Below are positions 1 to 8,476 of a stretch of 50,617 nucleotides of DNA, one piece after another; position 1 is the stretch's first letter; each line of letters starts with the position of its first letter. This stretch comes from Syntrophomonadaceae bacterium. Lineage in GTDB: Bacteria; Bacillota; Syntrophomonadia; Syntrophomonadales; Syntrophomonadaceae. The stretch spans positions 1 through 50,617 of the forward strand of contig JAAYNQ010000080.1 of assembly GCA_012520725.1 (NCBI GenBank), in the 5' to 3' direction. The notes beneath the pieces were generated by a model. It had not been told where the DNA came from and did not search any database. It saw nothing but the letters and a program-made list of their open reading frames with translations. The position numbers were made by a program, and so were the translations under genes.

Positions 1-1002
1 AATATGTATAAAGATGAAGTGGGTAACCTGTACAAGGCTAAATATAGCTTCGACGACCTTATTGGCAATAATGAAGCCTTCCGTCAGGCCAAGAAATTTG
101 CCTGTCAGGTAGCCCAGCATACTATTAGTACTGTACTTCTGTGCGGCGAGAGCGGTACCGGCAAAGAGCTCTTTGCCCAGGCAATTCATAATGAATCCAG
201 CCGCAGCCGTTTTCCTTTCCTGAGAATAAACTGTGCTGCCATCCCGGAAAACCTCTTGGAAGCAGAGTTGTTCGGCTACGAAGAGGGGGCTTTTACGGGG
301 GCCAAAAAGGGAGGCAAACCGGGCAAATTCGAATTAGCCAATGGGGGCACTATATTTTTGGATGAGATCGGCGAGATGACTTTGACTATGCAGAGCAAAC
401 TATTGGTGGTCCTGCAGGAACAGGAAATAGAGCGTCTGGGGGGGAGTCATCCGATAAAGGTTAATGTAAGGGTTATAGCAGCCAGTAACAAGAATCTGGA
501 GCATATGATTGAAAGCGGTATATTCAGAGAGGATTTGTATTACCGCTTGAATGTGGTGCGAATTGATTTGCCGCCCTTAAGAAAAAGAATCGATGATATC
601 CCCTTGCTGTGCCAGCATATAATTAAGCGCTTGAATTGCTGCCTCAATACCAGTATTAAAGAGATTTCCAGCCCGGCTCTGGAAATGCTGGGCAGTTATA
701 CCTGGCCCGGCAATATACGCGAGTTGGAGAATGTAATGGAAAGGGCTATTATCCTGGCCGATATGGAGAAAACCCAGGTTTTAGACCAGCGGCATTTTGT
801 GTTTATTAAAAAGCAACTGGATCTTTGCCGGGCGGCCCATGAACAGCAGGGCCTGAAGAGCGCAGTACGGGAATTTGAGCGGGATTTAATTGAAAAAGCC
901 CTGCAGGATTCAAATTATGATCGGGTAAGGGCTGCAGAGCTGCTAGGCATAGATCTTTCCACCCTTTATCGTAAATTGAAAAAGTATGGTTACCCAGCCT
1001 AA
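1..1002 (+). CDS. sigma-54-dependent transcriptional activator, 5'-truncated by window edge
   Basis: Bacterial enhancer-binding protein that remodels sigma-54 RNA polymerase by ATP hydrolysis. Only the output part is visible: AAA+ domain with Walker A GESGTGKE (about residues 48-55 counted from the ATG at 4), the sigma-54 contact loop GAFTGA (95-100), Walker B TIFLDE (116-121) and a Fis-type helix-turn-helix at about 300-330. The frame is open to base 1, and such proteins normally carry an N-terminal PAS or other sensory domain, so the gene very probably begins before the window. The stop is at 1000-1002. Next on the same strand, after a repeat-filled gap, is a lipoprotein gene; whether it is a target is unknown. 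Confidence 0.93.
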   Translation, partial: NMYKDEVGNLYKAKYSFDDLIGNNEAFRQAKKFACQVAQHTISTVLLCGESGTGKELFAQAIHNESSRSRFPFLRINCAAIPENLLEAELFGYEEGAFTGAKKGGKPGKFELANGGTIFLDEIGEMTLTMQSKLLVVLQEQEIERLGGSHPIKVNVRVIAASNKNLEHMIESGIFREDLYYRLNVVRIDLPPLRKRIDDIPLLCQHIIKRLNCCLNTSIKEISSPALEMLGSYTWPGNIRELENVMERAIILADMEKTQVLDQRHFVFIKKQLDLCRAAHEQQGLKSAVREFERDLIEKALQDSNYDRVRAAELLGIDLSTLYRKLKKYGYPA

Positions 1003-1054
1003 GTGTAAAAGTGTAAGCAAAGACTGTGTAAAAACTGAATATCTGTTGTAAGCT

Positions 1055-1200
1055 TGTAGGAGCGGCCTGTGGCCGCTCCCGCTGCCTCAGGCCTGCAAAA
1101 CAACGCAACATCCTGTAGGGGCGACCTGTGGTCGCCCGCCCGCCCTGCCCCTGAGAAGACCGTAGCAAACATGGCTGGCGGTCGAAGACCACCCTTACAA
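1055..1200. repeat. palindromic repeat cluster R1 (REPIN-like)
   Basis: Fills the gap between the first activator and the lipoprotein gene. It holds a hairpin at 1055-1080 (stem GAGCGGCC/GGCCGCTC), a second hairpin at 1114-1140 of the form GGGCGACC-TGTG-GTCGCCC, and an oppositely oriented hairpin GGCGGTC-GAA-GACC ending in CCCTTAC at about 1178-1198. The second and third together make an 86-bp unit bounded by GTAGGGG and (degenerate) CCCTTAC. The same unit recurs at 36347-36433 and elsewhere. Confidence 0.85.
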
Positions 1201-1338
1201 TCCTCGCCAGCAGCCGCTATAAATGGGTTTATTCTTTCACCTGCCTTATTTCCTACTAAGAGGAATATGATACAAGCCCTCTTACATAATCCTTATAGTA
1301 GAGTACTTCCGCCAGGGAAGCAGGTGGGGGAGGATGGC

Positions 1339-2361
1339 TTGTATAAGAAGCTGGGGATGGTTTGCCTTATCCTTATGATTAGCCTGATGGGGTCAATGGC
1401 TTGTGTGAATAATGAGCCGGAAGAAAAAAAGGGGACCGAGCGGGTAAAGGTATGTGAGCTTTTTCCTTCTGTATTGCATGCCCCGCAATATATCGCCATG
1501 AATCAAGGTATGTTTGCCAAAGAAGGTCTGGAAGTTGAATTGATTAGGGTGGATAGCAAGGAAGAATTTATGCGGCTTTTGCAGCAGGGGGAAGCCGATA
1601 TAGGCCTGGCTGGAGGGGAAATAAGCATAATGAGCTACCAGGCCGGGCAGGAAGACTATCTAATCAGTTTTTCACAATTAACCCAGCGGGAGGGTTCTTT
1701 TCTACTGGGAAAGCAGGAGCCGGAAGACAGGTTCCAATGGGAAAGTTTAAGGGGCAAGAAAATAATAGTTGAGGCTGGACAGGAGAGGCAGCAGATGCTC
1801 TTGGAGTACCTTTTGCTGCAGCAGGGCTTGAAACCCGAAATAGATGTAGAACTGCTAGTCGATCCGGATGCGGCTGAGCTATTTCTGGCCGGCCGGGGGG
1901 ATTATGTGGTCCTGGGAGAACCGAAGGTTACCTGGCTGCTGAAGGCTGGAGCGGGATACCCTCAGGCCTCCCTGGGATGCTTTTCTGACTATATAACGGA
2001 CACAGTTTTCATGTTGAAAAAAAGTGTATTAAACCAAAATCCCCAGGTGGTTCAGAATTTCAGCAATGCTATATACCAGGCCCAGTTGTGGATGGATAGT
2101 CACTCTCCGGATGAAACTGCTCAGCTCATTCATAGCTCTTTGCCCTGGATTGAGGTTCATGATCTGGCTGAAGCAGTGGGACGATATCAGGTCCAGAACA
2201 CCTGGCGGGTAACTACTGTAATGGATGAAGGCTCATTTGATTTGCTGCAGGAGATTATGATGGGCTCAGGAAGGCTGGAGTCCAAGATAGAGTCCTCTTT
2301 GCTTATCAATAATAATTTTGCCCGCAAAGCGGTCCTGGTCCCCCAGGATAACAGCTATTAG
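1339..2361 (+). CDS. NMT1/THI5-like substrate-binding lipoprotein
   Basis: Predicted extracytoplasmic substrate-binding protein of the SsuA/TauA/THI5-like type, 340 aa. The TTG start at 1339 is preceded by GGGGGAGG and gives an N-terminus of positive residues, a hydrophobic core and a loose lipobox GSMAC with lipidation Cys at residue 22; the frame is open further upstream, but that part is made of repeat DNA. The body (starting near VKVCELFPSVLHAPQYIAMN) has the family pattern of binding-pocket residues followed by MFAKEGL. No permease or ATPase is adjacent, so it is an orphan binding protein; the ligand is unknown. Its stop overlaps the stop of the convergent radical SAM gene by 4 bp. Confidence 0.82.
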   Translation: MYKKLGMVCLILMISLMGSMACVNNEPEEKKGTERVKVCELFPSVLHAPQYIAMNQGMFAKEGLEVELIRVDSKEEFMRLLQQGEADIGLAGGEISIMSYQAGQEDYLISFSQLTQREGSFLLGKQEPEDRFQWESLRGKKIIVEAGQERQQMLLEYLLLQQGLKPEIDVELLVDPDAAELFLAGRGDYVVLGEPKVTWLLKAGAGYPQASLGCFSDYITDTVFMLKKSVLNQNPQVVQNFSNAIYQAQLWMDSHSPDETAQLIHSSLPWIEVHDLAEAVGRYQVQNTWRVTTVMDEGSFDLLQEIMMGSGRLESKIESSLLINNNFARKAVLVPQDNSY

Positions 2362-3308
2362 CGCTTATACCGGTCAAAAAGCTTACGCATGTAGAATTTA
2401 TTATTCTCATAATCCAATTCTATCAATTTTCCTTCTGCTATCAATTTTTCGATAACACTCCAATCCTGGCCCGCCTTGGCCAGGAGTTCCTGTACCGCTT
2501 CTCTTTTCATGGGATGAACCGAGGTGGTGCCGAGCAGGTCTTTTTCCAGGTTGCCGGTATAGGCGAAGTCGCCATTTTCTCCTCCGATCAGGTATTCTAC
2601 CCGTGGCAGCTGGCGGCCATATATCTGATAGGCAGTATTGACCAGGACTTCGGACGGAGCTTTAACCCTTTTATCTGCTGGAGGACGAGTAGGGATTAAT
2701 ATATAGGCAATCCGGGGATTTACCCGGGCAATGAAGGCGGCATTAGCCTCTATGATATTTTCCTTGTCATTAATGCCCTCTACCAGCATGGTCTCGGTAC
2801 ATAAGCAGCCTTGATAGTGGGAAGCAAACTCCAGTATGCCTTCCAGAATTCGAGGCAGGGACAGTCCCCGGTGGGGATGATCGATGCGGCGCCAGGCCTC
2901 TTCTTCTACGCTGTCTATTTTCACTGATACCCAATCAGCCTGGTACAAGGCCTCTCTCACTTCTGCCTGCCAGATCAGGGAGGCATTGGTGATAATGGCT
3001 ATGGGTATACCCAGGGGCTTTAATAAATTTATCTCCTGGCCCAGGTTTATGTCCAGGGTGGGCTCTCCATCAGGGACAAAAGACAGATAGTCGATAGGCT
3101 CACCGGCGGCCCGGGCCTTTTCAACCTGTTCCTGTACTGCTTCCAGGATGGCCTGGGGTTCAAAAAAGGCCTGGCGTTCAATCTGTACCTGGCTGGAATA
3201 ACCCTGCTGGCAATAGGCACAGGAATAAGTACAAATTTTGGGCGGTATATGGTTGATTCCCAGGCTGCGTCCCAGCCGGCGGGAAGGTATAGGACCAAAT
3301 GTAAGCAT
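2358..3308 (-). CDS. radical SAM protein (COG0731-like Fe-S oxidoreductase)
   Basis: Radical S-adenosylmethionine enzyme of about 316 aa. The 4Fe-4S site is CX3CX2C (C26, C30, C33 in CTYSCAYC), following a GPIPSRRLGRSLG opening that is typical of the COG0731 group. The middle of the barrel includes SFVPDGEPTLD and the C-terminal 60 residues look like a small winged-helix or radical-SAM-associated tail (TSVHPMKREAVQELL). The start at 3308 is chosen because AAGGAGGAGAAAG directly precedes that ATG; an upstream ATG at 3332 lacks such a site. Substrate unknown; the related TYW1 family modifies tRNA, but that assignment is not supported here. Confidence 0.85.
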   Translation of the reverse strand: MLTFGPIPSRRLGRSLGINHIPPKICTYSCAYCQQGYSSQVQIERQAFFEPQAILEAVQEQVEKARAAGEPIDYLSFVPDGEPTLDINLGQEINLLKPLGIPIAIITNASLIWQAEVREALYQADWVSVKIDSVEEEAWRRIDHPHRGLSLPRILEGILEFASHYQGCLCTETMLVEGINDKENIIEANAAFIARVNPRIAYILIPTRPPADKRVKAPSEVLVNTAYQIYGRQLPRVEYLIGGENGDFAYTGNLEKDLLGTTSVHPMKREAVQELLAKAGQDWSVIEKLIAEGKLIELDYENNKFYMRKLFDRYKR

Positions 3309-3428
3309 CTTTCTCCTCCTTAACATTGACATTGGGGGCGGTTCCCCTGGTCCAAAAGCCTACTAACAATTAGGCAGGCAAAGCGTCTCCAATGTCAACT
3401 AAAGAACCAATATTGATTATAAACCGTT

Positions 3429-3458
3429 TTGGCCATCAAAGTCCAAGTCTGCTATGAT
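3429..3458 (+). promoter_or_regulatory. candidate sigma-A promoter of the lysE leader
   Basis: TTGGCC at 3429-3434 and TATGAT at 3453-3458 with an 18-bp spacer. It lies in the 346-bp gap between the radical SAM gene and the exporter gene and just before the hairpins at 3472-3513. Confidence 0.4.
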
Positions 3459-3471
3459 TTAATAAATGGCT

Positions 3472-3513
3472 ATCCCAGTTCCGGGATCGGGCTGTTGAGG
3501 CCAGCCCTTTTTT
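3472..3513 (+). terminator. intrinsic terminator or attenuator in the lysE leader
   Basis: A small hairpin ATCCC/GGGAT (3472-3476 with 3483-3487) is followed by GGGCTG/CAGCCC (3489-3494 with 3502-3507) and six T (3508-3513). No plus-strand gene ends upstream, so the terminator belongs either to a short leader or small RNA starting near 3465, or attenuates transcription into the exporter gene that starts at 3655. Confidence 0.6.
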
Positions 3514-3654
3514 CTTGAGATTGTCCAAGCAGCTGCTGCATCATCTCTTGCAGCCGCTTATTGGGCTTATACAGAAATATTAGCTGGCAGAAAGATCCCG
3601 TATATGATAAAAGTAATACATATCCTTTATCTTTTGCAATTCGAGGTGTGGTCC

Positions 3655-4368
3655 ATGACTATCAGTGCCCTTTTTATTACTGCTTTCCTGATTGGTTTGT
3701 CCGGAGCCATGATGCCCGGGCCCTTGCTGACTGTAACCATCGCTGAAAGCATAAAAAGGGGTTTTATAGCCGGGCCTTTGATTATGCTGGGACACGCAGT
3801 CCTGGAATTCAGTCTCATTATAGCTCTGGTAGCAGGGTTGTCGGCATTTCTGAGCAGTGCCATAGTCAGTAATAGCATTGCTCTCCTGGGTGGAGCCTTT
3901 CTGCTTTACCTGGGCTATTCCATGAGCCAGGATGCTCTTAAAGGTCATATTTCACTGGATGGTATTGATCAATCCAGGGCTACTGACGGGCTAGATGACA
4001 GGCAGCAACCGGCTTTAGCTACTTTGCCCCAACCCCCTGTTACAACCGGGAAAACTGGTATGCACCCGGTCCTGGCCGGAGCGGTAATCAGCTTGGCCAA
4101 CCCCTATTGGAGTATCTGGTGGGCGACCATAGGCCTCACCTATTTAAGCCTGTCTCTTGAAAGCGGGAACTTAGGCTTGCTTTCCTTTTTCTCCGGTCAT
4201 ATTATGGCTGACTTAAGCTGGTATACACTGGTGGCAGCCCTGGTGGCCGGGGGAAGGAAATTTATCAGTCCCCGGCTATATAAATATCTGATAATTGGCT
4301 GCGGTATATTTCTGCTGGCTTTGGGAGCCTATTTTATTTATTCTGGGGTCTCGGCCTATTTGGCATAG
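3655..4368 (+). CDS. LysE/RhtB-family amino acid exporter
   Basis: Inner-membrane exporter of the LysE superfamily, 237 aa, with about six hydrophobic helices. The family signature GLSGAMMPGPLLTVT is in the first helix region. A hydrophilic loop at about residues 100-135 (rich in D, Q and P) separates helices 3 and 4, followed by NPYWSIWWATIG, another conserved family segment. The ATG at 3655 is preceded by GAGGTG; an upstream in-frame ATG at 3604 has no ribosome site. Substrate (amino acid or similar metabolite) cannot be told. The 3' end overlaps the convergent hydrolase gene by 13 bp. Confidence 0.86.
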   Translation: MTISALFITAFLIGLSGAMMPGPLLTVTIAESIKRGFIAGPLIMLGHAVLEFSLIIALVAGLSAFLSSAIVSNSIALLGGAFLLYLGYSMSQDALKGHISLDGIDQSRATDGLDDRQQPALATLPQPPVTTGKTGMHPVLAGAVISLANPYWSIWWATIGLTYLSLSLESGNLGLLSFFSGHIMADLSWYTLVAALVAGGRKFISPRLYKYLIIGCGIFLLALGAYFIYSGVSAYLA

Positions 4369-5234
4369 TAACAATCCTCCGCTTTTTCCACCAGACCTAG
4401 TTTAATCAAGCGTTTTAGATGAGTATGCATAGCCATCTTTTCCCACATTTTAAACAGGCGGAAAAATTCCTTGATTTCCCCATGGTAGATCTGCAGTTCT
4501 GTTAATTGATCCAGGTTCATAGGTTGCTGCTTGAGGCTGCTCAAGACCTTTTCTTCCTTTCTGTAAATGATATTCACATAATCCTGCAGCCTTTTTTGAA
4601 TTTTATCTTTAATTATCCCCCGGTGAGAAGTAACTATAATGGAGGGATTTATCTCCTGACAGAGCTCTATGGAAGCTATAAAATCGTCTATATCACTACA
4701 CCAATGGCCATACCAGGGCCCGAAGCTACCCAGTTCAATGTCGGCAGTGAATAGTATATCGTCTTCAAATAGAAAACAGCAATGACCGGGAGTATGGCCT
4801 GGAGCATGAATGAGCTGAACCTTGGTTTTGCCGAAGTCCAATATTTGACCCCCTTGTAGTTCCTGGTGTACCGGGGAGGGTTTAGCTCCGGTCCATTCAT
4901 AGAATAAGCGACCAATACGTTCTGCCCCAAAATAGTGAAAACCATAGAATTCAAAAAAAACCTCTTCCGATCTGATGGCAGGTGCATCCAAGGAATGAGC
5001 CCAGATTTGGGCTGAATGGAATTTATGGTTGTTCATGATGTGGTCTTCATGAAAATGGGTATTAAGTATAATGTCCGGGGGATGATCCAAAAAGTATTTA
5101 ATGTTTTCCTCACCACAGGCTGTATCTATCAATACCCTTATTTCATCATCGATGAAAAGACTGTGGGCATAGGGAAAACGTCCCCGATCCGGGGCTTCGA
5201 TAAATTTAACCCGATTGCTGATTAGAGGAATCAT
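4356..5234 (-). CDS. metallo-beta-lactamase-fold hydrolase
   Basis: Metal-dependent hydrolase of 292 aa. The zinc-binding motif HFHEDH is at residues 60-65, with further ligands in HAPGHTPGH (about 150) and the aspartate of FTADIE (about 165). The C-terminal 80 residues resemble a winged-helix tail, as in glyoxalase-II-like and lactonase-like members. It starts 5 bp after the ABC ATPase stop, with GGAGGTG lying inside the end of that gene, so it is the last gene of the ABC operon. A link between the hydrolase and the imported substrate is likely but not proven. Confidence 0.85.
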   Translation of the reverse strand: MIPLISNRVKFIEAPDRGRFPYAHSLFIDDEIRVLIDTACGEENIKYFLDHPPDIILNTHFHEDHIMNNHKFHSAQIWAHSLDAPAIRSEEVFFEFYGFHYFGAERIGRLFYEWTGAKPSPVHQELQGGQILDFGKTKVQLIHAPGHTPGHCCFLFEDDILFTADIELGSFGPWYGHWCSDIDDFIASIELCQEINPSIIVTSHRGIIKDKIQKRLQDYVNIIYRKEEKVLSSLKQQPMNLDQLTELQIYHGEIKEFFRLFKMWEKMAMHTHLKRLIKLGLVEKAEDCYYAK

Positions 5235-5239
5235 AGTAT

Positions 5240-5941
5240 TTACACCTCCGCTTGAAAACTACATAAAAGCTTTATAAGGTCGGATTCCAATTGGAGTAAT
5301 CCAGGGGAAGAAAAGCTGCGTTCAGGTTCCAGGTTTACTTCTATTTCCTGCATAATACGAGCTGGACGTGGGGAAAGAATAATGATGCGCTCGGCCATAT
5401 AAAGAGCTTCTTTAAGATCATGGGTAACCGCAATAATGGTAAAAGGGTTTTCCAGCCAGAGCTGATTAATATCTTCCATTATACTGGTTTTTACGCTCAG
5501 GTCCAGGGAGGAAAAGGCTTCGTCCAGAATCAACAGATCAGGTTGGATTATCAAAGCCCGGGCCAGGTTAACCCTTTGCTTCATACCGGCACTCAATTGG
5601 GATGGGAAATAATCTTCAAAACCGGCCAGACGCAGTCGGGACAGAAGGGAGGCAAAGTCTCCCCGGGGATTGATGAATAACAGGTTTTCTTTGACGCTAC
5701 GCCAGGGTATTAATCTGGGTTCCTGGAAAACAAAGCCGATCTTTCTACAATAATTTTCTATATGTCCCTGGCTGGCTTCTTCCAGGCCGGCCAGAATCTT
5801 TAGAAAAGTGGTTTTGCCTGCTCCAGATGGGCCCAGGAAAACCAGGCGCTGGCCCCAATTCAGGCTCAAGTTCCAGTTGTCCAATACCGGAAGGGAATCA
5901 TAGTTTTTGCTCAAGCCTTTTACTACTAGGCAATGATCCAT
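5240..5941 (-). CDS. ABC transporter ATP-binding protein, NitT/TauT (SsuB-like) type
   Basis: Cytoplasmic ATPase of an importer, 233 aa. Walker A GPSGAGKTT at about 37-45, Q-loop VFQEPRLIPW typical of the nitrate/sulfonate/taurine branch, signature LSAGMKQRVNLARAL, Walker B LLILDEAFSSLD and H-loop VTHD. Its start overlaps the end of the permease gene by 16 bp, which indicates translational coupling in the order binding protein, permease, ATPase, hydrolase. Confidence 0.93.
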   Translation of the reverse strand: MDHCLVVKGLSKNYDSLPVLDNWNLSLNWGQRLVFLGPSGAGKTTFLKILAGLEEASQGHIENYCRKIGFVFQEPRLIPWRSVKENLLFINPRGDFASLLSRLRLAGFEDYFPSQLSAGMKQRVNLARALIIQPDLLILDEAFSSLDLSVKTSIMEDINQLWLENPFTIIAVTHDLKEALYMAERIIILSPRPARIMQEIEVNLEPERSFSSPGLLQLESDLIKLLCSFQAEV

Positions 5942-6669
5942 TGATGAGATAACCTCCCCAAGCCTTTTTTGATCAGACGTTCAGTAATAATGCCAAGAAG
6001 TACCGCTAAGAGGGTTAAAGCCCATAAGCCAGGGAAATCAATGTTCATGCGCATCCGTAATATTTCAACCCCCAGGCCCTTACCACCACTCAAGTATTCA
6101 GCTACCAATATTACTTTCCAGGCCTGACCGATGCTGACATCCAAAATAGCTGCAATAAAGGGCAAAAGGGAGCCCAGGTAAATGTCTCTGATCACTCGAC
6201 CAGCAGGCACCCGGTATAATCGAGCCATTTCCAAGAGGTTTTGGTCCAGGTTGCGGACCCCGGCTACGGTAGTCAAGATAGCCAAGGGTAGTAGAGACAG
6301 AAAGGCAATAAATACCGGACCTTTCCAGCCGATACCCCAGGCAAAAATCACCAGGGAAAGCCAGGAAATGACCGGCACTGCCTGAATGACCATAATAATA
6401 GGCCGGAACATGTTATACAATGTTTTGGATAAACCCAGACCCAAACCCAGGGGCAGGCCTATAAGCAAAACCAGCAAGAGAGCCAGGAAGACCTTCCAGG
6501 CTGTTTGCCAGGCGGCCAGGATTATTGGGCCTGATACCAGCAATTGTGCCAATAGACTCAGGGTCTCGGCCGGGGCTGGAACGATACTTTTATTGAGTAT
6601 TAAAGCCAGCAGTTGCCAGACTACTAATAATAAGAATATGCCGATTAGAGCATGGATTAAGGATTTCAT
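5926..6669 (-). CDS. ABC transporter permease, NitT/TauT (SsuC-like) type
   Basis: Inner-membrane permease of 247 aa with six or so hydrophobic helices and the BPD_transp_1 coupling segment near YRVPAGRVIRDIYLGSLLP (the EAA loop that docks on the ATPase). Starts at a TAATG junction with the stop of the binding-protein gene, so the two are translationally coupled. Confidence 0.92.
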   Translation of the reverse strand: MKSLIHALIGIFLLLVVWQLLALILNKSIVPAPAETLSLLAQLLVSGPIILAAWQTAWKVFLALLLVLLIGLPLGLGLGLSKTLYNMFRPIIMVIQAVPVISWLSLVIFAWGIGWKGPVFIAFLSLLPLAILTTVAGVRNLDQNLLEMARLYRVPAGRVIRDIYLGSLLPFIAAILDVSIGQAWKVILVAEYLSGGKGLGVEILRMRMNIDFPGLWALTLLAVLLGIITERLIKKGLGRLSHQWIIA

Positions 6670-7643
6670 TATTTTACAAAGAATCCTGTATCAGGGATCT
6701 TCTTTACTCCTTCCGGGTAGTTTTCCTGCATTATCTCCAGGAATTGTTTAACCTCTTTTTCACTTTCAGCGGCTGGTATATAGTCGAATTTTATCCGCTG
6801 CAGGGCCGACTGCATGACTGGGGCGGGCAAAGGCAAAATCTCAGAACTGGCCTGAACAGCCAAATCCGGATTCTCATTGGCCCAAGTGGTTGACTCCGCG
6901 AATAAATCCGCCACCTTTTGAGCTTCCTGGGGATACATTTCCAGGAAGTCCTTTTGTACAAATAGTCCGGCGATAGGGATGCCCAGCTGGCTACCGCTTA
7001 TTTGACACCAATAGTCTTGATAATCCAGAACCACTTTGCCTCCTGCAGAGGCCAAGGTCAAGCTGACAAAGGGCTCGGGCAAGGCGGCATAATCGATTTT
7101 ACCTTCTTTAAACAGGGCTACTATTTCCTGGGGTGGAGCATAGGCAAAATTTACTTCTTCATCAGGCTTTATGTTTTCCTGGCTCAAAGCGTAGCGAGTG
7201 ATGATGTCAACGGTTTGCCCCCGGGCAGTGGGGGTGTAGACGGTTTGGCCTTCTAATGATGACCATCCTTCGAAATCGGCCTTATCTGAAGCCAAGAGGT
7301 AAAATACCTTCCATTCGTGGACCCCCAGTAAAACAATATCGATACCGCTGGCATAGATGTTAGCCCCGTTAGTAATCGGCAGCACTGCGAATTGGGCTGC
7401 ACCTGAGGAGAGTAATCCTATAGCTTCATCAATGGTATTCCAATACTGTATGTCAAGATTTATATCTTCTCCAATAGTGCCACTGTGGATCCCGGCTACC
7501 GGTATAACTGTCGGACCCATAGGGTTTATCAGCTTAATTTCTTGCAAGACCGGCGGATTTGGCTCTTTATTACTTGAACATCCCGGCATGAATAGCAAAG
7601 AGCAGATCATAATAAATGATAATATAAATATACTCTTTTTCAC
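6669..7643 (-). CDS. ABC transporter substrate-binding lipoprotein, NitT/TauT type
   Basis: Extracytoplasmic binding protein of 324 aa. The GTG start at 7643 is preceded by GGAGAGG and gives a short basic N-terminus, hydrophobic stretch and loose lipobox FMPGC with a serine-rich linker. Upstream open frame consists of repeat DNA and is not coding. The mature part shows the SsuA/NMT1-like layout (GPTVIPVAGIHSG, then a window with AALPEPFVSL before the second lobe). First gene of the four-gene operon; ligand unknown (sulfonate, nitrate-like or pyrimidine precursors are typical of the family). Confidence 0.88.
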   Translation of the reverse strand: MKKSIFILSFIMICSLLFMPGCSSNKEPNPPVLQEIKLINPMGPTVIPVAGIHSGTIGEDINLDIQYWNTIDEAIGLLSSGAAQFAVLPITNGANIYASGIDIVLLGVHEWKVFYLLASDKADFEGWSSLEGQTVYTPTARGQTVDIITRYALSQENIKPDEEVNFAYAPPQEIVALFKEGKIDYAALPEPFVSLTLASAGGKVVLDYQDYWCQISGSQLGIPIAGLFVQKDFLEMYPQEAQKVADLFAESTTWANENPDLAVQASSEILPLPAPVMQSALQRIKFDYIPAAESEKEVKQFLEIMQENYPEGVKKIPDTGFFVK

Positions 7644-7664
7644 ATTACCTCTCCTTTCCAAATT

Positions 7665-7928
7665 GGTAGTGGCGACCTGCAAAATACCGATATAGGCCCG
7701 TAGGGGCGACCTGCGGTCGCCCGCCGGCGGGCATCCAATAAATGGCAATGCGGTCATCGGTACGACAAAATATCGTAAAAGGTCCGGGCGGGCAAAGACC
7801 GCCCCTACAATCCTCGTCGGCAGCCCTAAATATCCGTTGTAAGTCTGTAGGGGCGAGCTGCGCTCGTCCGCCCGTCGCAAGTCCATAAATCCCATCGCAA
7901 GCCCGTAGGGGCGACCTGTGGTCGCCAG
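7665..7928. repeat. palindromic repeat cluster R2, in the leader of the ABC operon
   Basis: Contains a unit of about 110 bp bounded by GTAGGGG (7700) and CCCCTAC (ending about 7808), plus a degenerate hairpin start at 7667, and two further forward hairpins at 7845-7872 (GAGC/GCTC stem version) and 7904-7928 (GACC/GGTC version). It ends only about 15 bp from the ribosome site of the binding-protein gene, so it would be part of the 5' untranslated region unless the promoter lies inside it. The remaining gap to the coat gene terminator (7929-8160) is AT-rich and shows no gene. Confidence 0.82.
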
Positions 7929-8158
7929 CAACAATCAATAACTAAAATATAACATAATTATGGTCCCTGAGAAAACTAATGGTAGAAGTGTAAAATAAGA
8001 TAAAAAAAGCATCCTTCGGAAAAAAATAATTATGGCCGGCCAAAAAGTAATTACAAGGCAAAAAATCGATTATCGGACCCGGTGTCGTTAAAACGGTGCT
8101 AATAAAAAGCAAGCTAATAGTAGAAGAACGAAATGAAAAAAGCGATGTGGATGGGCAT

Positions 8159-8187
8159 GAAAAAAGAGGTGTATTTTTACACCTCTT
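8159..8187 (-). terminator. rho-independent terminator of the coat protein operon
   Basis: Ten-base perfect stem AAGAGGTGTA/TACACCTCTT (8164-8173 with 8178-8187) with a 4-base loop; read on the minus strand it is followed by a run of T. It lies 20-45 bp after the stop of the 85-aa coat protein gene. Confidence 0.85.
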
Positions 8188-8205
8188 CTAAAAGTTATAA
8201 AACTC

Positions 8206-8463
8206 TTATCCACTGGTCAGCTGTTGTTTGACCTGGGATATTTCCTGCTGAGTGGCATCGCTGGCCGGTTTGTACCAGCCTTTCTGGTTAGCCAGCTGAA
8301 AAAGCTGGTATTGGAATTGTTCATCGCCATTACGGATCTGCTGCAAGGTCTGTCTTAATTGAGGATTGGCGGTCTCAGTAATAACTTTGGCATAATTGGA
8401 TATGCTGCTGTTGGTCTGGGATAAAATATCATTTACCATCTCTTTATCTTGAAGATGTCTCAA
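8206..8463 (-). CDS. spore coat protein, CotF-like
   Basis: Small 85-aa protein of the CotF-type spore coat family: a DKEMVNDILSQTNSSISNYA helix followed by conserved NPQLRQTLQQI and a C-terminal GWYKPA segment. Predicted all-helical, deposited in the coat of the forespore. It follows the 60-aa partner gene by 13 bp and shares its terminator. Expression late in sporulation is expected from the family. Confidence 0.82.
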   Translation of the reverse strand: MRHLQDKEMVNDILSQTNSSISNYAKVITETANPQLRQTLQQIRNGDEQFQYQLFQLANQKGWYKPASDATQQEISQVKQQLTSG

Positions 8464-8476
8464 TTTTTACGCCTCC

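Noticed and set aside
1055-1140. Palindromic repeats as ordinary terminators
   Set aside because: Most lack a T run, occur in both orientations and several per gap, including ahead of a gene start.
806-1192. Minus-strand frame over the activator end and repeat R1
   Set aside because: Half is antisense to the HTH region and half is hairpin DNA; no recognisable protein.
7644-7934. N-terminal extension of the binding-protein frame
   Set aside because: The extension is translated repeat DNA (palindromes); the lipoprotein signal sequence begins at the GTG at 7643.
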